From Streptomyces atroolivaceus (GTDB lineage: Bacteria; Actinomycetota; Actinomycetes; Streptomycetales; Streptomycetaceae): 6,831 nucleotides of DNA. Of this stretch, positions 1-5,244 are shown piece by piece. Every line of letters starts with the position of its first letter. Positions within the stretch are counted from its first letter, which is position 1. Location of the stretch: contig NZ_JNXG01000034.1 of NCBI RefSeq assembly GCF_000717025.1, positions 1 to 6,831 on the forward strand, given 5' to 3'. The translations under genes were made by a program, and so were the position numbers. Under the pieces are notes generated by a model. The model ran no database searches. It was not told where the DNA came from and worked only from the letters and a program-made list of their open reading frames with translations.

Positions 1-2
1 GA

Positions 3-176
3 GGCATCGAGCCCTCGCAGCGACTTGGCCGACACCGCTGGACCATCGAACGCACCATGTCCTGGCTTGCCGGCTGCCGACGACTCCACCGCCGCTATGT
101 ACGCAAGGCCGACCACTTCCTGGCCTTCACCAGCATCGCCTGTACCCTCATCTGCTATCGCAGGATCGCCAAATGA
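3..176 (+). pseudogene. IS5/IS4-type DDE transposase, C-terminal part only (cut by window edge)
   Basis: The frame is open from the left edge to a TGA at 174-176 and encodes 57 residues. It contains RWTIERTMSWLAGCRRL and then RKADHFLAFTSIACTLICYRR. This is the pattern of IS5-family (IS4-like) transposases around the last catalytic glutamate (E in IER) and the C-terminal hydrophobic helix. The protein would cut and join the ends of its own insertion sequence. Only the C-terminus is visible, so I cannot tell whether the element is intact to the left. It reads toward the arginine genes, so its right end should lie just after the stop codon. Family assignment is good; the exact subgroup is not determined. 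Confidence 0.8.
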
Positions 177-309
177 GATGGCTTTTTAAGCAACTCAGCA
201 CAGCGCAACACTTCCATATCGGAAATAAGCTCCCATAAGGCTGCTAGGTTCCCTCTCGATGGAGCCCGGGAGGACACCCCGCGCCACGCTCGTACGGACG
301 GGGGAAAAC
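177..309 (+). promoter_or_regulatory. Insertion-sequence end candidate and arcD upstream region
   Basis: This stretch lies between the transposase stop and the antiporter start. An AT-rich run right after the transposase stop (GGCTTTTTAAGCAACTC, 180-196) is the likely place for the right end of the insertion sequence, but the left end is outside the window, so inverted repeats cannot be matched. A short palindrome TTCC-ATATC-GGAA lies at 212-224, within an unusually AT-rich patch for this genome (211-240). The antiporter promoter must lie here or inside the element. I see no convincing -35/-10 pair and no clear arginine-repressor box. Confidence 0.35.
300..305 (+). promoter_or_regulatory. Ribosome binding site deciding the arcD start
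   Basis: GGGGGA sits 4 bases before the ATG at 310. The frame also has an upstream ATG at 259, but no purine-rich site precedes it, and the extra 17 residues do not fit the short N-terminal tail usual for this transporter family. I therefore choose 310. Confidence 0.6.
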
Positions 310-1749
310 ATGAGCGATGCCGAGGCAGCGGAGCGACCGGCGGCCAAGCTGAGCTTGTTGACGCTGACCGCGATGGTCGTCGGTTCGATGGTCGGGGCGG
401 GGGTGTTCTCGCTGCCGCGGCGTTTCGCACAGGAGACTGGGGTAGCGGGGGCGCTCATCGCCTGGGCGGTCGCCGGGGCCGGCATGCTGATGCTCGCCTT
501 CGTCTTCCAAACCCTGGCCGTTCGTCGGCCGGACCTGGACGCGGGCGTGTACGCCTACGCGAAGGCGGGCTTCGGCGAGTACCTCGGCTTCTTCTCGGCT
601 TTCGGTTACTGGGCCAGCGCCTGCGTCGGCAACGTCACGTACTGGGTGCTCATCATGTCGACGGTTGGTGCGGTCGCTCCGGTGCTCGGCGACGGTGACA
701 CCGTGACGGCGGTGGTGGTCTCCTCGGCCGGGCTGTGGGCCTTCTTCCTGCTGATCCGCCGGGGTGTGCAGGAGGCGGCGGCGCTCAACCGGATCGTGAC
801 GGTGGCGAAGATCGTACCGATCGTGACTTTCGTGATCCTGGCGCTGTTCTACTTCGAACCGTCCGTCTTCGCGGACAACTTCGGCGGTGCCGACTACGCG
901 GGGTCCCTCTTCAACCAGGTCCGGGGCACCATGCTCGTTACCGTCTTCGTCTTTCTCGGTGTCGAGGGAGCGAGCGTCTACTCGCGGCACGCCAAACGCC
1001 GCGAGGACGTCGGGCGGGCCACAGTCCTGGGCTTTCTCAGTGTGTTCGCCGTCTTCGCCTCCGTCACGATCGTCTCCTACGGGCTGCTGCCGATGGCCGA
1101 GATCGCCGAGCTGCGACAGCCTTCGCTGGCCGAGGTACTGGAGACTGCGGTCGGCACCTGGGGCAAGGTCTTCGTCAGCGTCGGCCTGATCGTCTCCGTG
1201 CTCGGCGCCTACCTCGCCTGGACTCTGATGGCCGCCGAAGTCCTCTTCGTCGCCGCCAAGGACAAGGACATGCCCCGCTTCCTGGCGCGTTCCACGGCAG
1301 AGGATGTGCCTGAGAACGCTCTGTTCATGACGACCTGTCTCAGCCAGGTCGTGCTTGTCGTGACCTTGTTCTCCGAGGACGCCCTCAACTTCGCCCTGGA
1401 TCTGACCAGTGCGCTGAGCCTAATCCCCTTCCTGCTGGCCGCTGCTTTCGCGGTCCAGATCGCCAAGCGGCCCGGCCGTCCGGACGTCGTGGGACGCTCC
1501 ACCCGGCGCGAGCTGGTCATCGCCGTGGTGGCGACCCTCTACACCCTGTTCCTGCTCTATGCGGCAGGGCTCAAGTTCGTCCTTGTCTCCTTCATTCTCT
1601 ACGCCCCGGCGACCTTCCTCTTCGTCAAGTCCCGCCAAGAGCAGGGCCGACGGTTTTTCTCTCCGGGCGAAGCGGTCGTCTGCGTGGTGACGGTTGCCGG
1701 CGCCGCAGTCGGCGTTGCGGCGCTGGCCGTCGGCTGGATCGAACTCTGA
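310..1749 (+). CDS. arcD: Arginine/ornithine antiporter, APC superfamily
   Basis: The 479-residue inner-membrane protein is predicted to exchange external arginine for internal ornithine, feeding the arginine deiminase pathway without spending energy. After a short cytoplasmic tail the first membrane helix carries the motif [14 protein letters not shown] (residues 23-36), whose G-A-G-V-F core (29-33) is the substrate-backbone site of the basic amino acid/polyamine antiporters. Further ArcD-like stretches are [37 protein letters not shown], and [19 protein letters not shown]. The hydrophobicity pattern gives about 12 membrane segments, and length is usual for the family. The arginine deiminase gene starts 52 bases downstream on the same strand, which strongly supports arginine as substrate. 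A different basic amino acid exchanger (lysine, for example) is possible from sequence alone. No frame damage is visible. Confidence 0.86.
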   Translation: MSDAEAAERPAAKLSLLTLTAMVVGSMVGAGVFSLPRRFAQETGVAGALIAWAVAGAGMLMLAFVFQTLAVRRPDLDAGVYAYAKAGFGEYLGFFSAFGYWASACVGNVTYWVLIMSTVGAVAPVLGDGDTVTAVVVSSAGLWAFFLLIRRGVQEAAALNRIVTVAKIVPIVTFVILALFYFEPSVFADNFGGADYAGSLFNQVRGTMLVTVFVFLGVEGASVYSRHAKRREDVGRATVLGFLSVFAVFASVTIVSYGLLPMAEIAELRQPSLAEVLETAVGTWGKVFVSVGLIVSVLGAYLAWTLMAAEVLFVAAKDKDMPRFLARSTAEDVPENALFMTTCLSQVVLVVTLFSEDALNFALDLTSALSLIPFLLAAAFAVQIAKRPGRPDVVGRSTRRELVIAVVATLYTLFLLYAAGLKFVLVSFILYAPATFLFVKSRQEQGRRFFSPGEAVVCVVTVAGAAVGVAALAVGWIEL

Positions 1750-1789
1750 TCCCCGCGCCAGCTCTGTCCCTCACCTGTCGTCATCGAGC

Positions 1790-1795
1790 GAAAGG
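1790..1795 (+). promoter_or_regulatory. Ribosome binding site deciding the arcA start
   Basis: GAAAGG lies 6 bases before a GTG at 1802. The frame stays open back to an ATG at 1694, but that start would overlap the antiporter gene by 56 bases and add a Ser/Pro-rich stretch absent from arginine deiminases. Starting at 1802 also puts the catalytic residues at the same numbers as in the Pseudomonas enzyme. Confidence 0.7.
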
Positions 1796-1801
1796 CCCCT
1801 T

Positions 1802-3058
1802 GTGACCGGCACCGCCCCCGCTTCCGCCCTCGGCGTCCACTCCGAAGTGGGCCAATTGCGCAAGGTCCTGGTGTGCGCCCCCGGAATGGCGCACCATCGC
1901 CTCACCCCGACCAACTCCGGTGATCTGCTGTTCGACGACGTGATGTGGGTGGAGAATGCCCAGCGGGACCATGCCGACTTCGTCGCCCAGCTTACCGACC
2001 GTGGCGTAGAGGTCGTCGAGCTGCACGAGCTGCTCGCCGACACCATGGCGATGCCGCAGGCCCGGTCCTGGCTGCTCGACCGGAAGATCGACGCGAACGA
2101 GGTGGGCCTCGGACTGGTCGACGACACCCGCGCCTTCCTCAACACCCTCACCCCGCGCCGGCTCGCCGAGTACCTGATCGGCGGGCTCGCCACCGCCGAC
2201 CTGCCCCAGGAGTTCCGGTCGGCATACCTGGGTCTGGCACGCGAGAGCGTGGGCGCGCGGGAGTACCTTATGCCACCTCTGCCCAACACTCTGTACACCC
2301 GCGACACGACCTGCTGGCTCTACGGCGGGGTGACGCTCAACCCGCTCTACTGGCCCGCCCGGCACGATGAGACCCTGCTGATGAAGGCGATCTACACCTT
2401 CCACCCCGACTTCCTGGAATCCACCGTCTGGTGGGGCGACCCGGAGGAGAACTGGGGACAGGCCACCTTCGAGGGCGGGGACATCATGCCCGTCGGCAAC
2501 GGCATCGTCCTCATGGGCATGAGCGAACGGACCTCCCGTCAAGCGATCACACAGGTCACGGCCACCCTGTTCGCGCAAGGCGCGGCGGAGCACGTGATCG
2601 TGGCCGGGATGCCCAAGCTGCGCTCGGCGATGCACTTGGACACGGTCTTCACCTTCGCCGACCGGGACATCGTCACGCTGTATCCGCGCATCATGGACGG
2701 TGTCCACACCTTCTCATTGCGGCCATCCGACCGGGCGCCCGGAATGGAGATCACCGACGAGGGCAGCACCCCGTTCACCGAGGTCGTGGCCCGCGCCCTG
2801 GGCCTGCCGCAGCTGCGAGTGATCGAAACGGGCGGCGACGTCTACGCCTCCGAGCGCCAGCAGTGGGACAGCGGCAACAACGCGGTTGCGCTCGAGCCGG
2901 GCGTCGTCTTCACGTACGACCGCAACACCCAAACCAACGCACTGCTGCGCCGAGCCGGGGTGGAGGTCCTCAGCATCGTCGGCGCCGAGCTGGGCCGGGG
3001 CCGAGGGGGCGGGCATTGCATGACCTGCCCGCTGATCCGAGACGCCGTGACCTTCTGA
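1802..3058 (+). CDS. arcA: Arginine deiminase
   Basis: The 418-residue cytoplasmic enzyme hydrolyses L-arginine to L-citrulline and ammonia, the first step of the arginine deiminase pathway. The N-terminus [18 protein letters not shown] is the usual guanidino-modifying-enzyme opening, followed by the [14 protein letters not shown] motif. Catalytic and binding residues are all visible: Asp168 in LYTRD, Glu224 and Asp227 in FEGGD, His278 and Asp280 in MHLD, and the nucleophile Cys406 in [10 protein letters not shown] near the C-terminus. Glu224, His278, Asp280 and Cys406 have the same numbers as I recall for the Pseudomonas aeruginosa enzyme. The gene follows the antiporter by 52 bases, probably as one operon, and is followed by a hairpin. 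Carbamoyltransferase and carbamate kinase genes, often in the same cluster, are not in this window. The start is GTG. Confidence 0.95.
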   Translation: MTGTAPASALGVHSEVGQLRKVLVCAPGMAHHRLTPTNSGDLLFDDVMWVENAQRDHADFVAQLTDRGVEVVELHELLADTMAMPQARSWLLDRKIDANEVGLGLVDDTRAFLNTLTPRRLAEYLIGGLATADLPQEFRSAYLGLARESVGAREYLMPPLPNTLYTRDTTCWLYGGVTLNPLYWPARHDETLLMKAIYTFHPDFLESTVWWGDPEENWGQATFEGGDIMPVGNGIVLMGMSERTSRQAITQVTATLFAQGAAEHVIVAGMPKLRSAMHLDTVFTFADRDIVTLYPRIMDGVHTFSLRPSDRAPGMEITDEGSTPFTEVVARALGLPQLRVIETGGDVYASERQQWDSGNNAVALEPGVVFTYDRNTQTNALLRRAGVEVLSIVGAELGRGRGGGHCMTCPLIRDAVTF

Positions 3059-3064
3059 ACCTTC

Positions 3065-3094
3065 TCCGGCGTCGAAGCACGCGTCGGCGCCGGA
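3065..3094 (+). terminator. Hairpin terminator after arcA
   Basis: An 11-bp stem (3065-3075 with 3084-3094, TCCGGCGTCGA against TCGGCGCCGGA, one G-T pair) encloses an 8-base loop, beginning 7 bases after the arcA stop. No T-run follows, which is common for actinobacterial terminators. It probably ends the arcD-arcA transcript. Confidence 0.6.
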
Positions 3095-3229
3095 CGGGGC
3101 CTCGCCCTGCCCCTTGACCGGCCCGGAGGCTGGAGGAACGCGGCCCGGGCCGTACCAGCCTGCGGCCTCACCGGGGCGGGTGCTGCCTCCAGCGTTTCGA
3201 CAGCCAAGCCATCGTCCATACCAGCGAAG
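3095..3229 (+). other. Non-coding spacer with a second potential hairpin
   Basis: Between the arcA terminator and the IS630-type remnant I see no gene. A nested inverted repeat lies at 3127-3161: AGGCTGG (3127-3133) pairs with CCAGCCT (3155-3161) around the palindrome CGGCCCGGGCCG (3141-3152). In the frame of the downstream transposase remnant, residues resembling the family (SSIPAKVRIA) can be followed back only to about 3209. The break between host DNA and the remnant is therefore probably near 3200. Confidence 0.4.
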
Positions 3230-3529
3230 GTGCGGATCGCCATCATCTGCGACAACTACTCCCCGCACCTGACCACGAAGCGGTGCCAACGAGTCGCGAC
3301 GTGGGCGGACGCGAACAACGTCGAGATTGCCTACACCCCAACCAACAGCTCCTGGCTGAACCGGATCGAGGCCCACTTCACCACCCTGCGCTACTTCACC
3401 CTCGACGGCACCGACCACGTCAGTCACAAGGAGCAGGGCAGCATGATCCGACGTTACATCATCTGGCGAAACCACCACGCTCATGACCAGCAACTACGAA
3501 CCATAGTCAACAAGGCCAACATCGCCTGA
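3230..3529 (+). pseudogene. IS630-type transposase, C-terminal remnant
   Basis: The 99-residue open stretch starts at a GTG that is probably just an internal codon. It contains IICDNYSPHLTT with the second catalytic aspartate, YTPTNSSWLNRIEAHF with the catalytic glutamate, and FTLDGTDHVSHKEQ followed by IRRYIIWRNHHAHD. These are the hallmark C-terminal motifs of the IS630 group often seen in Streptomyces. The N-terminal DNA-binding part and the first catalytic aspartate are missing, so the protein cannot be an active transposase. The stop is intact at 3527-3529. No ribosome binding site precedes the GTG. It lies directly after the arginine operon and 7 bases from the next gene's stop codon, so the element's right end must be very close. 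Confidence 0.85.
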
Positions 3530-3536
3530 AGCGGCG

Positions 3537-3836
3537 CTAGAGCGGGATTACCCGGACTCGCACCGCGAGCTCGGTTCCGACCTGACGCGCGATCGTAGCC
3601 ACCAGCTCCTCAACCCTGGGCTCGTCTGATGTGCCGTGAACCGTGACCTGAAGGCCGGGCATTTCCCAAGCGAACTCAATCTCCATGCCCTCGACAGCGA
3701 TCCGGTAGTGGCCATCGCCAGCCACTGGTACCGCCCCCCAGCCCCTTGGCTGAAGCACATCCGGATACCTATCCGAGCGCACCGGCCCGAGGAAGTCGTC
3801 GTCATCGGTCGCAAACAAGTACTCAAGCACGCCCAC
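3537..3836 (-). CDS. Small acidic protein of unknown function
   Basis: The frame encodes 99 residues, starting at a GTG (3834-3836); no strong ribosome binding site is visible, and a second GTG two codons later is an alternative. I do not recognise a named family. The N-terminus is MGVLEYLFATDDDDFLGPV with four consecutive aspartates. The middle alternates hydrophobic and charged residues as in beta strands (GHYRIAVEGMEIEFAWEM, then GLQVTVHG), and the C-terminus has a helix (EELVATIARQVG) followed by a strand (VRVRVIPL). There is no signal peptide or membrane span, so it is probably cytoplasmic. It runs in the same direction as the phospholipase gene upstream but is separated from it by 118 bases and a strong hairpin, so it is likely transcribed separately. 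Its 3' end touches the IS630-type remnant but ends in an apparently natural way. Confidence 0.6.
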   Translation of the reverse strand: MGVLEYLFATDDDDFLGPVRSDRYPDVLQPRGWGAVPVAGDGHYRIAVEGMEIEFAWEMPGLQVTVHGTSDEPRVEELVATIARQVGTELAVRVRVIPL

Positions 3837-3892
3837 AGTATGTCGGCCTGACAGGGCGAACTTGGCTCGACGCGGAACTAGTTGACCGGAGA

Positions 3893-3945
3893 CCGCACAG
3901 AGGGAGGCAGGATCTCTGACCGAGACCCTGCCTTCCTCTGTGCGG
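3893..3945 (-). terminator. Very strong hairpin terminator after the phospholipase gene
   Basis: The left arm 3893-3911 pairs with 3927-3945 over 19 positions (one G-T pair). After a single A/C mismatch, TCTC (3913-3916) pairs with GAGA (3922-3925) around a 5-base loop, giving 23 pairs out of 24 positions. It begins 9 bases past the phospholipase stop codon. There is no T-run on the minus strand, but the stem is long enough for a factor-independent terminator of the actinobacterial type. It separates the phospholipase from the small downstream gene. Confidence 0.8.
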
Positions 3946-3954
3946 GGTTTGGTG

Positions 3955-5103
3955 TCAGCTTGTGCCGGTCGCGACGACGCTTGAGTAGTAGATGTTGGCG
4001 ACTCGCATGCAGGCCCTGCGTGAGGCGTCAGTCCGGGGATCAGAGATGAGCCTGGCCTGGCATATGGCGTTCAGGTCTTGCCGGAAGGCCGTGTCGACAC
4101 GTGCCTTGGCTGTGTGCTGGAAGCTCGCTTCACCCAGGACTTCGCGGTAGTTGCGGTATCCGAAGTCGTGGCGGACGCACGCGTTGGTGAAGTCGAATCC
4201 GGCGACGGAGTTGGGTGCGGGGGAGTTGCGCTTGTTCGTCGTCCAGTTGAATCCGTGCCGGTCCGGCCATCCGCGCAGGTGCTGAGAGAGGGTGGTGAAC
4301 CAGTCTTGGAGGGCGGGCGTTCCAAGAGCGGTCAGTTCGTTCAGACGCCGAAGCTTCTCCGGGGCGGAGGCCAGATCACTGCTCAACGTGCCGACCTTGG
4401 TCCATTCGTTTGCGTGGCCGGTCCATTCGTAGACGGCGCTGTGGTCGGGGGAGAGGCCGTAGATCCGGTCGTTGGTGACGGCGAAGTCGGCCCCGGGGTC
4501 ACCGATCTGCGACCAGGTCTCCGGTCCGTCGTACTTGAGGATCTTGTCGTCCGGTGCGGTGGCGAAGAGGCCGGCGCCACCGGCGTGGAGGTCCTTGGCC
4601 GCACCGCCGACCTTCGTCCATTCGGCGGCGTGGCCGGTCCATTCGTAGACGGCGCTGTGGTCGGGGGAGAGGCCGTAGATCCGGTCATTGGTCATGGCGA
4701 AGTCGGCCCCGGGGTCACCGATCTCGGACCACGTCTCCGGTATCCCCTCGTACTTCAGGAGCTTCCCGGTGTCCGTTGCGGTGATGAAAACGCCCGCCCC
4801 GCCGGTGTAGAGCTCCTGCGCGGGACCGCCTACCTTCGCCCAGTTCGAGCCCTTACTGCTCCAGCGGTAGACGGCACTGTGGTCGGCGGCGAGCGCGAAG
4901 AGCTGGTCGTCGCCGAACGCGGACACCGACTCCAGCTGGACCGCAGGAGCGGCAACTGGAGGCTCGTCTGCCTGGGCGGGGAGAACCGCGAGGACTCCGG
5001 CAGCGATCATCCCTGTCACGATGACGCCTATGCGGCGCACGGTCGCTGAGGGGGTGGCGAGAGCGGGCTTTCGGGTCTGGCCCCGGAGGGGGATTCGGGT
5101 CAC
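3955..5103 (-). CDS. Secreted phospholipase A2 with N-terminal five-repeat propeller-like domain
   Basis: The 382-residue protein is predicted to be secreted and to release a fatty acid from phospholipids. Residues 1-45 are a signal peptide: arginine-rich start, hydrophobic core GVIVTGMIAAGVLAVL, and a cleavage site after AQA. Residues 60-242 hold five repeats (60-96, 97-133, 134-170, 171-205, 206-242) with the pattern LYGLSPDHSAVYEW then W-T-K-V-G, like tachylectin-2 or tectonin propellers that bind sugars. Residues about 255-382 match bacterial phospholipase A2 (Streptomyces type): NACVRHDFGYRNY with catalytic His312 and Asp313, and Asp337 in KARVD as the partner of the histidine. Cys348 and Cys365 can form the conserved C-terminal disulfide. 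Oddities: the usual calcium-ligand aspartate aligns with Asn290, and the Cys that normally pairs with Cys309 is Arg292. The GTG start was chosen for its ribosome binding site; a TTG at 5172 is less likely. It is divergent from the membrane regulator gene. Confidence 0.85.
   Translation of the reverse strand: MTRIPLRGQTRKPALATPSATVRRIGVIVTGMIAAGVLAVLPAQADEPPVAAPAVQLESVSAFGDDQLFALAADHSAVYRWSSKGSNWAKVGGPAQELYTGGAGVFITATDTGKLLKYEGIPETWSEIGDPGADFAMTNDRIYGLSPDHSAVYEWTGHAAEWTKVGGAAKDLHAGGAGLFATAPDDKILKYDGPETWSQIGDPGADFAVTNDRIYGLSPDHSAVYEWTGHANEWTKVGTLSSDLASAPEKLRRLNELTALGTPALQDWFTTLSQHLRGWPDRHGFNWTTNKRNSPAPNSVAGFDFTNACVRHDFGYRNYREVLGEASFQHTAKARVDTAFRQDLNAICQARLISDPRTDASRRACMRVANIYYSSVVATGTS
4391..4524 (-). 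repeat. Copy 1 of a 134-bp direct repeat inside the phospholipase propeller
   Basis: This copy matches 4607-4740 at an offset of 216 bp (72 codons) with about 10 mismatches in 134 bases; 59 bases (4412-4470) are identical. It encodes the fifth blade and the end of the fourth blade of the propeller-like domain, and reflects a recent two-blade duplication or gene conversion. Confidence 0.9.
4607..4740 (-). repeat. Copy 2 of the 134-bp direct repeat inside the phospholipase propeller
   Basis: Partner of 4391-4524. It encodes the third blade and the end of the second blade. Both copies include the run RIYGLSPDHSAVYEWTGHA. Confidence 0.9.
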
Positions 5104-5109
5104 GGGATG

Positions 5110-5113
5110 CTCC
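5110..5113 (-). promoter_or_regulatory. Ribosome binding site deciding the phospholipase start
   Basis: On the minus strand GGAG (within CTGGAG) precedes the GTG at 5103 by 6 bases. This start also gives a signal peptide of normal length, whereas a start at the TTG codons near 5172 would add 23 residues ahead of it. Confidence 0.7.
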
Positions 5114-5168
5114 AGTGTTTGTCTGGGAAGCGGTGGAGCTCTCACCGTGCGGCTGGTCTGATTGTCCA

Positions 5169-5182
5169 ACAACGACCGTTGT
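5169..5182. promoter_or_regulatory. Palindromic operator candidate
   Basis: ACAACG-AC-CGTTGT is a perfect 6-2-6 inverted repeat lying roughly in the middle of the divergent region. The half-site ACAACG occurs again at 5216-5221, and a variant ACAACT at 5225-5230. The binding protein is unknown; the adjacent helix-turn-helix protein is the first candidate. Confidence 0.5.
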
Positions 5183-5211
5183 GAACTCGCAGGTCAGGTG
5201 CGGGCAAGGTC

Positions 5212-5229
5212 GCGGACAACGCGGACAAC
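5212..5229 (+). repeat. Tandem 9-bp direct repeat, possible operator
   Basis: GCGGACAAC occurs twice with no gap, ending 15 bases before the regulator's ATG. The junction recreates the half-site ACAACG of the palindrome at 5169-5182. A protein bound here would sit over the regulator's leader or transcription start, which would suit self-repression. Confidence 0.5.
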
Positions 5230-5232
5230 TAC

Positions 5233-5238
5233 GGGGGA
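5233..5238 (+). promoter_or_regulatory. Ribosome binding site of the membrane regulator gene
   Basis: GGGGGA precedes the ATG at 5245 by 6 bases and supports that start, which also places the helix-turn-helix right at the N-terminus. Confidence 0.65.
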
Positions 5239-5244
5239 TCCACC

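Larger units (their letters stand above)
5104..5244. promoter_or_regulatory. Divergent promoter region between phospholipase and membrane regulator
   Basis: These 141 bp separate the two divergent starts and must hold both promoters unless transcription comes from further out. I see no textbook -35/-10 pair on either strand. The region holds a 14-bp palindrome (5169-5182), a tandem 9-bp repeat (5212-5229), and an inverted TTGTCC (5162-5167) matching the GGACAA core of that repeat. These are reasonable operators for the helix-turn-helix protein encoded next to them. Confidence 0.6.

Noticed and set aside
212..224. TTCC-N5-GGAA palindrome as an arginine-repressor or CRP-type site upstream of arcD
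   Set aside because: It is too short and does not match the known consensus of either regulator; recorded only as part of the upstream region.
1694..1801. Longer N-terminus for arginine deiminase from an ATG at 1694
   Set aside because: It would overlap the antiporter gene, has no ribosome binding site, and adds a Ser/Pro-rich stretch not found in the family; the GTG at 1802 has a good site and gives the expected numbering of catalytic residues.
1781..2707. A 308-codon open frame on the minus strand opposite arginine deiminase
   Set aside because: Composition rich in Gly, Val, Arg and His without recognisable motifs, fully antisense to a gene with complete catalytic motifs; typical shadow frame in G+C-rich DNA.
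4378..4780. Periodic repeats considered as a CRISPR array or tandem satellite
   Set aside because: The period is 216 bp, the frame is kept throughout, and the repeats encode protein blades; there are no short repeats with unique spacers.
4990..5040. Twin-arginine (Tat) export signal in the phospholipase
   Set aside because: There is an RR pair (residues 23-24) before the hydrophobic core, but the surrounding VRRIGV lacks the rest of the Tat consensus, so a general secretory signal is more likely.
4078..5049. A 323-codon open frame on the plus strand opposite the phospholipase gene
   Set aside because: It is the mirror of the repetitive high-G+C coding strand; it shows only low-complexity Val/Gly/Arg repeats mirroring the propeller repeats, and no ribosome binding site or family motifs.
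5104..5172. Phospholipase start at the TTG codons near 5172
   Set aside because: TTG is rare as a start, no ribosome binding site is seen there, and it would place 23 extra residues before the signal peptide and overlap the palindrome; GTG at 5103 has GGAG at the right distance.
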